Origin: Actinosynnema sp. ALI-1.44
GTDB taxonomy: Bacteria > Actinomycetota > Actinomycetes > Mycobacteriales > Pseudonocardiaceae
DNA length: 64,000 nucleotides
Assembly: GCF_001984155.1 (NCBI RefSeq)
Contig: NZ_MTQO01000054.1
Span: forward strand, 930,001-994,000
Direction of reading: 5' to 3'
Shown piece after piece: positions 1 through 8,511 of the stretch; position 1 is the first letter of the stretch; every line of letters starts with the position of its first letter. The notes under the pieces are model-generated. The model was not told where the DNA came from. It made no database searches and worked only from the letters and a program-made list of their open reading frames with translations. The position numbers and the translations under genes were made by a program.

Positions 1-2
1 AC

Positions 3-530
3 CCGGAGGAGCGAATGCTCTCCGTCTTCCGTGACTACGGGGTCGTGGCGAAAGATTCCCGCGACAACATCAACAAGACGGCCGAGAATCGCAACATATA
101 CCAGCTGGTCCACCCCGGCTGGCTCGTCACCAATCGTATGAAGGCGTGGCAGGGGTCAGTCGGGATCTCGCCACTGCGCGGGATTGTTTCAGGTCACTAC
201 ATCTGCTTCGCTCCACTACATAGTGAAGACGATGCCTACCTCAACTGGCTCTTCCGGTCACCGCGATACACGCTCGGTTACGGACTGATTTCGCGTGGTG
301 TCCGCATCGGACAGGCAGAGATTGACAATGATCACTACAGAGTACTGCCCGTCGTAGTTCCACCGCTCGAGGAGCAACGGCGTATAGCTGCTTACCTGGA
401 GGAGCAAACTACAAAGATAGACACACTCATCGCAGAGACTGAGCGGTTCGTAGAACTGGCCCGTGAGCGACGGGCGGCGTTGATCACTGCGGCTGTGACG
501 GGGCAGATCGACGTGCGAGAGGTGGTGTGA
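3..530 (+). CDS. hsdS: Type I restriction-modification specificity subunit HsdS, 5'-truncated by window edge
   Basis: This is the C-terminal part of the DNA-recognition subunit that directs a type I restriction-modification complex to its target. The frame is open to the first bases of the window, so the ATG at 15 is internal and the true start lies upstream. The fragment holds most of one target-recognition domain. It then has the typical conserved linker PPLEEQRRIAAYLEEQT, a helical coiled segment and the family-typical ending AAVTGQIDV. Its stop TGA overlaps the hsdR start (TGATG), so the two are translationally coupled. hsdM is expected further left, outside the window. Base composition is more AT-rich than the chromosomal genes further right, which fits an acquired island. 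Confidence 0.88.
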   Translation, partial: PEERMLSVFRDYGVVAKDSRDNINKTAENRNIYQLVHPGWLVTNRMKAWQGSVGISPLRGIVSGHYICFAPLHSEDDAYLNWLFRSPRYTLGYGLISRGVRIGQAEIDNDHYRVLPVVVPPLEEQRRIAAYLEEQTTKIDTLIAETERFVELARERRAALITAAVTGQIDVREVV

Positions 531-3500
531 TGGCGGACCATCACGAGGTCGTCTTCGAGGCTGAGATCTGCGAGTACCTGGCCGACCACGGGTGGCTCCA
601 CTCAACCGATGACACCGGTTACGACCGGGAGCGGGCGCTGTTCCCCGAGGACCTGATCGCATGGTTGGAGGGAACCCAGCAGGCCGCGTACGAGAAGGCT
701 CTGAGGGCGGCGGGGTCGGAAGCGAGGTTCCTCGACGTGCTGGCTACGGCGCTCGACAGGCCTCTCGAGCATGGTGGCGGAACGCTGAACATACTGCGCA
801 ACGGGGTGCAGTACATCGGTGGCGGTCGGTTGAAGATGGCGCAGTTCCGGCCCGAGACCAGCCTGAACGCGACCACGAATGAGCAGTACGCGGCGATGCG
901 GGTCCGGGTGATGCGGCAGGTGCACTTCTCCACCGCAGACCAGCGCAGCGTCGACTTGGAGTTCTTCGTCAATGGGTTACCGGTCGCCACCGTAGAGTTG
1001 AAGACTGACTTCACCCAGTCCCTCGACGAGGCGATCAACCAGTACCGCAAGAACCGAAACCCGCTGACCAACGGTCGCCCGGAGCCGCTGCTGTCGTTCG
1101 GGCATCGAGCGCTGGTGCATTTCGCAGTCTCCAACGACCTGGCCGCGATGACTACCAAGTTGGAGGGCGAGAAGACGCATTTCCTGCCGTTCAACATGGG
1201 GCACGCCAGTGGCGCGGGAAATCCGCCCGGCGCGGGTGGGCGGTCGGCGACGGCGTACCTGTGGGAGCGGGTGTGGGAGAAGCATGCCTGGCTCAACATC
1301 ATCGGCCGCCTGATGATCGTGGAGACCAAGGAGGAGTGGGACGTCGCCACCGGCACGTCGGTACGGCGGACGAGCATGCTGTTCCCGCGGTTTCATCAGT
1401 GGGAGGCCGTGACAAACATCGTGGCCGCGGTGAGTGAGGAGGGGGTGGGGCAACGCTACCTGATCGAGCACTCAGCCGGTTCGGGGAAGACGAACACGAT
1501 CGCCTGGACCGCGCATCGGCTGGCGCGGCTGCATGTGAACGACGAGAAGGTCTTCGACTCGGTGATTGTGGTGGTGGACCGCACGGTGCTCGACGGGCAG
1601 CTTCAGGAGGCGATCCGGCAGATCGACGGGTCGGGGAAGATCGTGGCCACGATCAGTCCGGAGGATGTCCGCAAGGCGGGGGCGAAGTCAAAGTCCGGGC
1701 TGCTGGCGACCGCGTTGACGAACGGTGAGTTGATCATCGCGGTGACGGTGCAGACGTTCCCATTTGCGCTCGACGAGATCCGGGCCGACAAGGGGCTGAA
1801 GGGCAAGCGGTTCGCGGTGATCGCGGACGAGGCGCACTCCTCGCAGTCCGGGCAGATCTCCTCCAAGCTCAAGGCCGTGCTGACCGCGGAGGAGGTCAAG
1901 GAAATCGAGGAGGGCGGCTCCGTCGACGTCGAGTCGATCCTCGCTTCGGAGATGACCGAGCGGGCCGAGTCGAAGAACATCTCCTACTTCGCGTTCACCG
2001 CGACGCCGAAGAACAAGACTCTGGAACTCTTCGGCCGCAAGGGGCCTGACGGCAAACCAGTCGAGTTTCATCTCTACTCGATGCGGCAGGCCATCGAGGA
2101 TGGCTACATCCTTGACGTGCTCAGGGGCTACCAGTCCTACGACACCGCGCTCAAGATCGCAGGCCAGCTTGAGCACGGCGAGGGCGACGTGGTGGTGGAG
2201 GAGGCCGCAGCCCGCAAGGGGTTGATGCGGTGGGTGAAGCTGCACCCGACGAATATCAGTCAGAAAGTGCAGATCATCGTCGAACACTTCCACATCAATG
2301 TCGCCCACCTGCTGGAGGGCAAGGCCAAGGCGATGGTCGTCACCGACTCACGCAAGGCCGCGGTGAAATACAAAAAAGCGATTGACGCCTACATCGCCAA
2401 GCGTGCCGCCCTGGACTCCTCGTACAGCTACCGCACCCTGGTCGCCTTCTCCGGTTCGGTGACGATGGCCGAGGACGAGCAGTGGGTGTCGGACTGGGGT
2501 CCGCAGCCGAGCAAGGAAGACGAGTTCACCGAGGCCAACATGAACCCCGGAGCGGGCTCGGACCTGGCTGCGGCGTTCAAGGGTGCGACGTACAAGATTA
2601 TGCTGGTCGCCAACAAGTTCCAGACCGGGTTCGATCAGCCTCTGCTCTCGGCGATGTACGTCGACAAGAAACTCTCCGGGGTCACTGCCGTGCAGACGCT
2701 CTCGCGGCTCAACCGCACCCATCGCACGTCCGGCGGGGAGCAGAAGCGCAAGACTTTTGTCATCGACTTCGTCAACAAGCCCGAGGACATCCGGACTGCG
2801 TTTGAGCCGTACTTCACGAACGCCACTCTGGAGACCGAAACCGACCCCTACATCGTTGTCCACCTTGCCACCAAGCTTGACCAGGCCGGGATCTACACGC
2901 CAGACCAGGTGCGCGACGTCGCTCGGCTTTGGGTGGAGCGCAAAGGCAACAACGCGCTCTCGGCTGCGATGAGCCCAGCCAAGAACGAATTCGCCCGCCG
3001 CTACGCGGCTGGGATCGAGGCCGACGACAAAGTCACCCTCAACACCCTCGACCTGTTCCGCAAGGACGTCTCCACCCTCGTCCGGCTTTATGACTTCATG
3101 AGCCAGATCGTCGACTACGGTGACCCGTACATGGAAATGTTGTCGATCTTCCTGCGGCTCCTCGAGAAGGTCATCGCCGACTCATCCTGGGCTGCGGAGG
3201 TCGATCTCTCTGATGTGGTCCTGGTCGGGGTCCAGCACAGCAAGAGAACCGCGGTCGACATCTCGCTGAGCGGCGATGGTGAGCTCAAGGGCATCAGTGC
3301 AGCGGGCAGTGGCACCCGGAAGGAGCCAAAGTACGTCGCACTCCAGGTCGTCATCGACAAGATGAACGACCTCTTCGGCGCTGAGTCCTTCTCCGCGTCT
3401 CAGGTCCGTGAGTTCGTGCAGGGACTAGTGCAACGGCTGCTCACCTACCCAGACCTGATCAACCAGACCAAGGTGAACTCGAAGAAGCAGTTCATGGAAT

Positions 3501-3667
3501 CGCAGGACTTTCAGGCGGCGGTCACCGAAGCAGTGGTCGACAACCAGGGGGCCCACAACACGATGGCCGACTACTTCTTCAGCGACGGACCCGGCATCAG
3601 CGCTGTCATCATGGCCCTCGCGGACGCCTTCTACGAGGCAGCGATTGATCAGCAGACGGATGTTTGA
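530..3667 (+). CDS. hsdR: Type I restriction endonuclease subunit HsdR
   Basis: This is the motor and nuclease subunit of a type I restriction enzyme, about 1045 residues, the usual length. The N-terminal PD-(D/E)XK nuclease is seen near residues 140-160, ending in VATVELKTD. The superfamily 2 translocase follows, with Walker A SAGSGKT near residue 315, the DEAH box (ADEAHSSQSG) near 433 and motif III FTATPKNKT near 490. A long helical C-terminus would bind HsdM/HsdS. I chose the ATG at 530, which overlaps the hsdS stop and follows a GAGAGG. A GTG three bases earlier is in frame and cannot be excluded. No frameshift is seen, so the subunit looks functional. Confidence 0.95.
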   Translation: MADHHEVVFEAEICEYLADHGWLHSTDDTGYDRERALFPEDLIAWLEGTQQAAYEKALRAAGSEARFLDVLATALDRPLEHGGGTLNILRNGVQYIGGGRLKMAQFRPETSLNATTNEQYAAMRVRVMRQVHFSTADQRSVDLEFFVNGLPVATVELKTDFTQSLDEAINQYRKNRNPLTNGRPEPLLSFGHRALVHFAVSNDLAAMTTKLEGEKTHFLPFNMGHASGAGNPPGAGGRSATAYLWERVWEKHAWLNIIGRLMIVETKEEWDVATGTSVRRTSMLFPRFHQWEAVTNIVAAVSEEGVGQRYLIEHSAGSGKTNTIAWTAHRLARLHVNDEKVFDSVIVVVDRTVLDGQLQEAIRQIDGSGKIVATISPEDVRKAGAKSKSGLLATALTNGELIIAVTVQTFPFALDEIRADKGLKGKRFAVIADEAHSSQSGQISSKLKAVLTAEEVKEIEEGGSVDVESILASEMTERAESKNISYFAFTATPKNKTLELFGRKGPDGKPVEFHLYSMRQAIEDGYILDVLRGYQSYDTALKIAGQLEHGEGDVVVEEAAARKGLMRWVKLHPTNISQKVQIIVEHFHINVAHLLEGKAKAMVVTDSRKAAVKYKKAIDAYIAKRAALDSSYSYRTLVAFSGSVTMAEDEQWVSDWGPQPSKEDEFTEANMNPGAGSDLAAAFKGATYKIMLVANKFQTGFDQPLLSAMYVDKKLSGVTAVQTLSRLNRTHRTSGGEQKRKTFVIDFVNKPEDIRTAFEPYFTNATLETETDPYIVVHLATKLDQAGIYTPDQVRDVARLWVERKGNNALSAAMSPAKNEFARRYAAGIEADDKVTLNTLDLFRKDVSTLVRLYDFMSQIVDYGDPYMEMLSIFLRLLEKVIADSSWAAEVDLSDVVLVGVQHSKRTAVDISLSGDGELKGISAAGSGTRKEPKYVALQVVIDKMNDLFGAESFSASQVREFVQGLVQRLLTYPDLINQTKVNSKKQFMESQDFQAAVTEAVVDNQGAHNTMADYFFSDGPGISAVIMALADAFYEAAIDQQTDV

Positions 3668-4043
3668 GCAGCTCCGGCCCCGAAAGGACGGCGTGCGGTA
3701 CGGGTTGAACAGCTACAACCCCGCAACACCACCGTACCGGGAACATGACGCTAGTCCGCCTCGGTCAATCAGCACATCAGCCCAACGATCACACTGGTGT
3801 TCAAGCCCAACACGACCTCCAACACCAATGAGGCCAGTGAGCCAGCCCGCGACGTGGGATCATCGGCACGTGGTGGGACAGTCGGCCTGCGGAAACTTTC
3901 ACGCCGTTGCGGGCAGTGAGTTCCAGGGCAGACTCACCAGCGAGGCACACAAGGCAAGGCCGCCTTACCCAAATGATCCGTCGCCGTCACAACCTGCCCG
4001 ACACGAGCAACTGAGCCTGTTCATTCACACGCAGGGGAGCGTA
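3668..4043 (+). other. 376-bp intergenic stretch between hsdR and the AIPR gene
   Basis: An open frame continues upstream of the AIPR start through this stretch. Its translation is low-complexity, rich in Pro/Ser/Arg and unlike any domain, so I treat it as non-coding. A spaced inverted repeat, CGGTACGG near 3695 and CCGTACCG near 3733, is visible. I see no further gene and no clear terminator. The promoter for the downstream gene is probably here. Confidence 0.5.
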
Positions 4044-6167
4044 GTGAACACAACGTCAACCAGGATCAACCCACCGACTCAGGTCAGGCACGTACGCAAC
4101 GCCTTGCAGAAGGAGTTCGATGGGCTTATCGACTTGTCGAACGTCGAGACGTCGCGTCCAGACGAGATCGAGCGACAATTCTTGTCGCGGTCGCTCGCCG
4201 CGCTCGCCGTTCGGCGACTGACCGGCTGCTCAAGCCAGCAGGCGGCTGACGCCGTCATTGACGGTAGGAACGATCAGGGCATCGACGCGATCGCGTTCGC
4301 CGACGGGAAGTCCGCAGTCTTCCTCATCCAGGCGAAGTGGAGTGACCGGGGGAACGCCGGCATTGACACCGCCGCCGCGCTCAAGATGATCGACGGATTC
4401 CGGCAGATCGACGACCACCAGTTTGAGAGGTTCAACGACCGGTTCCAAGCGATGGCTGAAAAGTTGCGCGCCGTCATGATGGAGCCACATCTGCAGGTGA
4501 CGTTGGTCCAGGCCGTCATGGGCGAAGGCACCCTGTCGCCCGAGGTGGTCACGATCTTCGACGCCGCACAGCAGGAGTTCAACGGCAACGGGCGGTATCT
4601 CAACACCAGCGTCATCAACGGGGCCGATCTTCTCCAACAGGTGCGTGACGACTTGGCGGAAACGCCGATCTCACTCCAGGCGATGATGACGCAGTGGATT
4701 CAACGCACCCTACCGGTGGAGGCATACCAGGGAAGCGTGCCGGCCGACGGGATCGCTGCCTGGTTCGCTGAGTTCGGTGACCGACTGTTCGAGAAGAACG
4801 TGCGGAAGTCGCTCGGCCTCACTGCGGTGAACCAGCAGATGGTGGACACTCTCATCACCGCGCCAGAGACCTTCTGGTCCCGTAACAACGGCATCACCGT
4901 ATTGTGTTCGGAACTCGAGACCCGGTGGCCAACGGGCAGGCGGTCGAACGCGCCGGTCGAGTTGCACCTCACCAACGCGAGCGTTGTCAACGGAGCCCAA
5001 ACGGTCACGGCGATCCACGAGGCATACCTCAGGAACCCCGACGCCGTCACCGAGGCGGACGTCAGCGTGCGGGTGATGAAGGTGCCGGCGGACGAAGCCG
5101 GCTTCGGCAACATCGTCACGCAAAGCACCAACACACAGAACCACATGGAGCCCCGGGATTTCATCGCGCTCGACGAGGTGCAGATGGCGATCCGGGAGGA
5201 CTTCAAGCTGTCACTGGACAAGCTTTACGTGTTCAAACGAGGCGACCTGGAACCCGCACCCGACGAGGGGTGCTCGGTGGTGACCGCTGCGATCGCGCTC
5301 GCATGTGCCCACCGGAACCCGGAGTTCGTGTTCCGAGCGAAGCGAGACCGGAACCTGCTGTGGGAGGACGACAAGGGTGGCGCGTATCCGAGCCTGTTCG
5401 GCAACCAGCCATCGGCGGGTCTGATCTGGAACTCGGTGCAGCTTTTCCGCGCTGTCGACGTTGCGACGCGACGCGTCGCCAAGAAGTTGGAGGGTCGTGC
5501 GGCCGCGATTCTCGACCACGGGGACCTTCTGCTGACACATCTCGTCTTCCAGGTCGTCGACTCGGATGGCTTGGAGGAGGCCGACGGCAGTTGGGAGATC
5601 CCCGGTGACGTGTCGGACCTGGTTGAGCGGGTCGCTCGGTGGCTGGTGCACGAGGTCGACCGGCTCTACGGGGTGGGTTCTTTCGTGTCGAGCACCTTCG
5701 CCAGCCACGAAAGGTTCACCGCCCTCGCGAGGAGCGTCCGGAACCGACTTCACTCGGGTGAGGTGGCGCCGGACTTCGGTGCCGCCTACCGACCCGCCCC
5801 ACGACCTGTACGAGGTCGCGCGCGCACCGCCGTCAACGTGCTGATCGACGCCGGGCGCATCGAGCCGGGCGCGACCCTGATCTACCGGCCGGCCACCGAA
5901 CGCGAAGACGAGGCACTCGGAAGGTGGTTGGGCGAAGACGACCGTCGTCAGCGGGCCACGTGGGTTCAGGACAGGAGGAAGCCGTTGTTGTGGTCAGCTG
6001 ACGGACAGCGCTACTCCCTCTCCGGCCTGGTGATGCACATGTGGCAGCAAGCTGGCTGGGACGACGCGCCGGTCGCTGTGCAGGGGCCAAAGTGCTGGCA
6101 TCTCGGTAGCGAAGGAACCTTGGTCCAACTGGCCGACGAACTGCGCCGATCGGAAGACACCGAGTAG
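4044..6167 (+). CDS. AIPR-family (abortive phage infection type) protein with N-terminal PD-(D/E)XK-like motif
   Basis: This 707-residue protein belongs to the AIPR family, named after lactococcal abortive phage resistance. Two AIPR signatures are clear: NNGITVLCSE near residue 280 and NASVVNGAQTVTAIHEAY near 313. Upstream, near residues 76-98, GIDAI followed about 13 residues later by FLIQAKW matches the D-x(n)-QxK variant of the Mrr-type PD-(D/E)XK nuclease core, so a DNA or RNA cleavage role is inferred. I chose the GTG at 4044 because AGGGGAG ends four bases before it and the family-like sequence begins here. The frame extends upstream to 3645 without conserved sequence. The gene lies next to hsdR in a defence island. 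No catalytic activity is shown by sequence alone. Confidence 0.8.
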   Translation: MNTTSTRINPPTQVRHVRNALQKEFDGLIDLSNVETSRPDEIERQFLSRSLAALAVRRLTGCSSQQAADAVIDGRNDQGIDAIAFADGKSAVFLIQAKWSDRGNAGIDTAAALKMIDGFRQIDDHQFERFNDRFQAMAEKLRAVMMEPHLQVTLVQAVMGEGTLSPEVVTIFDAAQQEFNGNGRYLNTSVINGADLLQQVRDDLAETPISLQAMMTQWIQRTLPVEAYQGSVPADGIAAWFAEFGDRLFEKNVRKSLGLTAVNQQMVDTLITAPETFWSRNNGITVLCSELETRWPTGRRSNAPVELHLTNASVVNGAQTVTAIHEAYLRNPDAVTEADVSVRVMKVPADEAGFGNIVTQSTNTQNHMEPRDFIALDEVQMAIREDFKLSLDKLYVFKRGDLEPAPDEGCSVVTAAIALACAHRNPEFVFRAKRDRNLLWEDDKGGAYPSLFGNQPSAGLIWNSVQLFRAVDVATRRVAKKLEGRAAAILDHGDLLLTHLVFQVVDSDGLEEADGSWEIPGDVSDLVERVARWLVHEVDRLYGVGSFVSSTFASHERFTALARSVRNRLHSGEVAPDFGAAYRPAPRPVRGRARTAVNVLIDAGRIEPGATLIYRPATEREDEALGRWLGEDDRRQRATWVQDRRKPLLWSADGQRYSLSGLVMHMWQQAGWDDAPVAVQGPKCWHLGSEGTLVQLADELRRSEDTE

Positions 6168-6181
6168 CCACCCCGGTCATA

Positions 6182-7310
6182 GTGGACGCGAGACCGGGTG
6201 ACGTCTACTCACCACCGCGGAGTCACTGGAGGCCGCCCGTATCATCCACTGCGGACTATCGGGCGATGTTGGTCGACCTGTCGGTCGTGGTTGACGAGAT
6301 CCATGCTTTCGCTGGTGATGACTGCGGATGGCACCTGCTCGCTGTCCTCAGTGACTGTCCAGAGTGGGCGGGTCGTCCGCTGCAACGCATCGGTTTCTCC
6401 GTGACTGTCGGCAATCCACCCGCCCTGCAGCGCTGGCTGCAGGGCTCTGTTCACGCCCGGGAACGGAAGATCGTCGCGTCGGAGCCGACCACCGGGCAGC
6501 CCCCAGACATCACTGTCGACCACGTCGGCTCGGTCGACAACGCCGCGAAGGGTGATCTCCCTGCTGCACCAGGGCGAGAAGCGGCTGGTGTTCGTGGACA
6601 GCAGGCGGCGCGCCGAACGAGCTGGGCGCGGCGTTGACGGTCAAGGGATGACGACGTTCCTGTCGCACTCGTCTCTGTCGGCTGCGGAACGTCGCCGGGC
6701 CGAGGAGGCGTTCGCTACCGGACGCGACTGTGTCATCGTCGCCACCTCGACCCTGCAACTCGGCATCGACGTCGGCGACCTGAATTGCGTGGTCCAACTC
6801 AACGCCATGTGTGCGGTTTCCTGTTGCGCTGGTCCCAGGATTGGGTCGAACCGGTCGAGCCGCCGCCCGCCTTCGGCACTTCGTCGCGCAGCAGATCCTC
6901 GCGTCGGCCCTGCAGGGAGGTGTGGTCGGCACCCGCACATGACTGGACTGGTGGGGCGACTTGTCGGTGTTCGACGGCACCGCCCGGAGATCGTGCGGCA
7001 CCTGACCGCAGAGGGCCACCTCGAACCCGACGGTGACTTCGCGGTCATCGGCATGGAGGCCGAGCGACGGTTCGGACGCCGATACCTTTCCGATCTCTCG
7101 GAGCACGCCGACGGCCTCTCGGTGCTCCTGCGTGCAGACGGGAGCCTCGATCGACTGGCAGCGCAGGCGGCGCCAGATCGAGCCGGCCGACCTCCTGGGC
7201 AGGGCGAAGTGAGGTGGTCGTGGCGGCGCGACGTCGTTCGAACTGGCAAGGGGTGTCCGGGACGTCCTCGGTCAAGCGGCACCGGATGGCGTCACCCGCG
7301 CTCGTCAGTG
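6182..7310 (+). pseudogene. Broken Lhr-like DEAD/DEAH-box helicase
   Basis: Helicase motifs occur in the right order but in different frames. First comes a TTAESLEA stretch near 6212. Then follow VVVDEIHAFAGDD (motif II) with a divergent motif III GFSVTVGNP, then EKRLVFVDSRRRAE and HSSLSAAERRRAEEAF, and TSTLQLGIDVGDL. The C-terminal accessory sequence HLEPDGDFAVIGMEAERRFG comes next, and finally SIDWQRRRRQIEPAD near 7150 in another frame. At least four frame changes and a stop (TGA near 7211) interrupt it. The N-terminal third, including Walker A, is absent, and the remnant begins right after the AIPR gene. Such helicases are common in phage-defence loci, so this is inferred to be a decayed defence component. 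Confidence 0.75.
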
Positions 7311-7688
7311 CACAGGTGCAGACCGACGCCGATGTCGGGTGCATCCCCGCTGACCTGCGGCAGCGTCTAGGCCCAGTGACCGCCAGCCTGGTGTTCACCA
7401 CCGCCGCCACCTTGTCTACGCGCTTGCGGACCATGCACCACCTTGCGGCCACCTGCCACAGTCCGTCTTCCACACCTCGGTGACCACTACTCTGTGCACC
7501 AAACTCGAGCGGTTGGTTGAAGTGCGACGGGTGCTCACGCAGTGCGAACAGGCTGGGGGTGTGGTCAACGCGGGCCGTACCCCGTAGGAGCCCCACGGGA
7601 ACAGGACCGACCTGGGGATGGGCGCTTCTGCCGCTATGTCAGCCCCGCAGAGGGGACAGGGCTAAGCTGCGGAAACTCTTGATCATGT
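7311..7688. other. Non-coding stretch between helicase remnant and tRNA
   Basis: Only short open frames without recognisable domains occur here. The stretch borders the 3' end of the tRNA, where an integrated element would have its attachment site. I could not identify a duplicated tRNA 3' end inside the window. Confidence 0.4.
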
Positions 7689-7765
7689 TGGTGCCCCCGG
7701 TGCGACTCGAACGCACACTGGACGGATTTTGAGTCCGCTGCCTCTGCCGATTGGGCTACGGGGGC
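7689..7765 (-). tRNA. tRNA with CAA anticodon (tRNA-Leu-like) and a short variable loop
   Basis: Reading the minus strand, a 7-bp acceptor stem (GCCCCCG/CGGGGGC) closes the structure. The D-arm has three pairs (GCC/GGC). The anticodon stem GCGGA/TCCGT encloses the loop CTCAAAA, so the anticodon is CAA (plus strand 7729-7731). The variable loop is only five bases, CCAGT. The T-arm is GTGCG-TTCGAGT-CGCAC. The discriminator is A and CCA is encoded (7689-7691). CAA reads the leucine codon UUG and A73 suits leucine, but leucine tRNAs normally carry a long variable arm. Its 3' end points toward the defence island at 1-7688. Confidence 0.85.
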
Positions 7766-7911
7766 TGGCTGGGTGAACTTTACTCGATCAGGTTCGTGCC
7801 GGTTGGGGGTGGGTGTGTGTCGGATAACTCCCCGGGTTACGGCGCCGCTGCCGCTGCCCCCGGTACGCTGCTGTTTCCGGCTTTCGTCACCCTACAGCGA
7901 GGAGGACCCCG

Positions 7912-8511
7912 GTGACCGAGGTGGCTACCGAGGCCCGTGGTGTGCAGCGGCGTGTTCTTGTCGCCGAGGATGAGGCTCTCATCCGTCTTGACCTTGTCGA
8001 GATGCTGCACGAGGAGGGCTACGAGGTCGCTGGGCAGGCCGCCGATGGCGAGGAGGCCGTGAGGCTCGCCACCGAACTCAAGCCTGACCTGGTCATTCTT
8101 GACGTCAAGATGCCCAAGATGGACGGTATCGAGGCCGCTTCCTCCATCGTCGCCGACCGCGTGGCCCCTGTTGTCATCCTCACCGCCTTCTCCCAGCGGG
8201 AGCTCATCGAGCGGGCCAGGGATGCCGGCGCGATGGCTTATCTCGTCAAGCCGTTCGCCAAGCATGATCTTGTTCCGGCCATCGAGCTCGCTGTCAGCCG
8301 GTTCTCCGAGATGCAGGCCCTCGAGAACGAGGTCGCCGGGCTCACCGAGCGCCTGGAGACGCGCAAGGTCATCGAGCGCGCCAAGGGCTTGCTCATGTCC
8401 AAGCAGAGCCTCACCGAGCCGGAGGCGTTCCGGTGGATCCAGCGGACCGCCATGGACCGGCGTACCACTATGAAGGCTGTGGCTGAGGCTGTTGTCGAAG
8501 GCCTCAGCTGA
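7912..8511 (+). CDS. pdtaR: ANTAR-domain response regulator, PdtaR type
   Basis: This 199-residue response regulator has an N-terminal CheY-like receiver with the phosphoacceptor in LVILDVKMPKMDG near residue 64 and the conserved Lys in LVKPF. A C-terminal ANTAR RNA-binding domain (about residues 125-195) contains the family helix VIERAKGLLM. ANTAR regulators of this type, such as Mycobacterium tuberculosis PdtaR (Rv1626), act by transcription antitermination on RNA hairpins after phosphorylation by a histidine kinase. The kinase is not adjacent here. The GTG start follows a strong GAGGAGG at 7899-7905. The 3' end overlaps the convergent next gene by 8 bp. Its placement ahead of the liv operon and polA is conserved in actinobacteria. 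Confidence 0.92.
   Translation: MTEVATEARGVQRRVLVAEDEALIRLDLVEMLHEEGYEVAGQAADGEEAVRLATELKPDLVILDVKMPKMDGIEAASSIVADRVAPVVILTAFSQRELIERARDAGAMAYLVKPFAKHDLVPAIELAVSRFSEMQALENEVAGLTERLETRKVIERAKGLLMSKQSLTEPEAFRWIQRTAMDRRTTMKAVAEAVVEGLS

Noticed and set aside
3645-4043. Upstream extension of the AIPR reading frame into the hsdR end
   Set aside because: Pro/Ser/Arg-rich, unconserved, and a ribosome site precedes the GTG at 4044.
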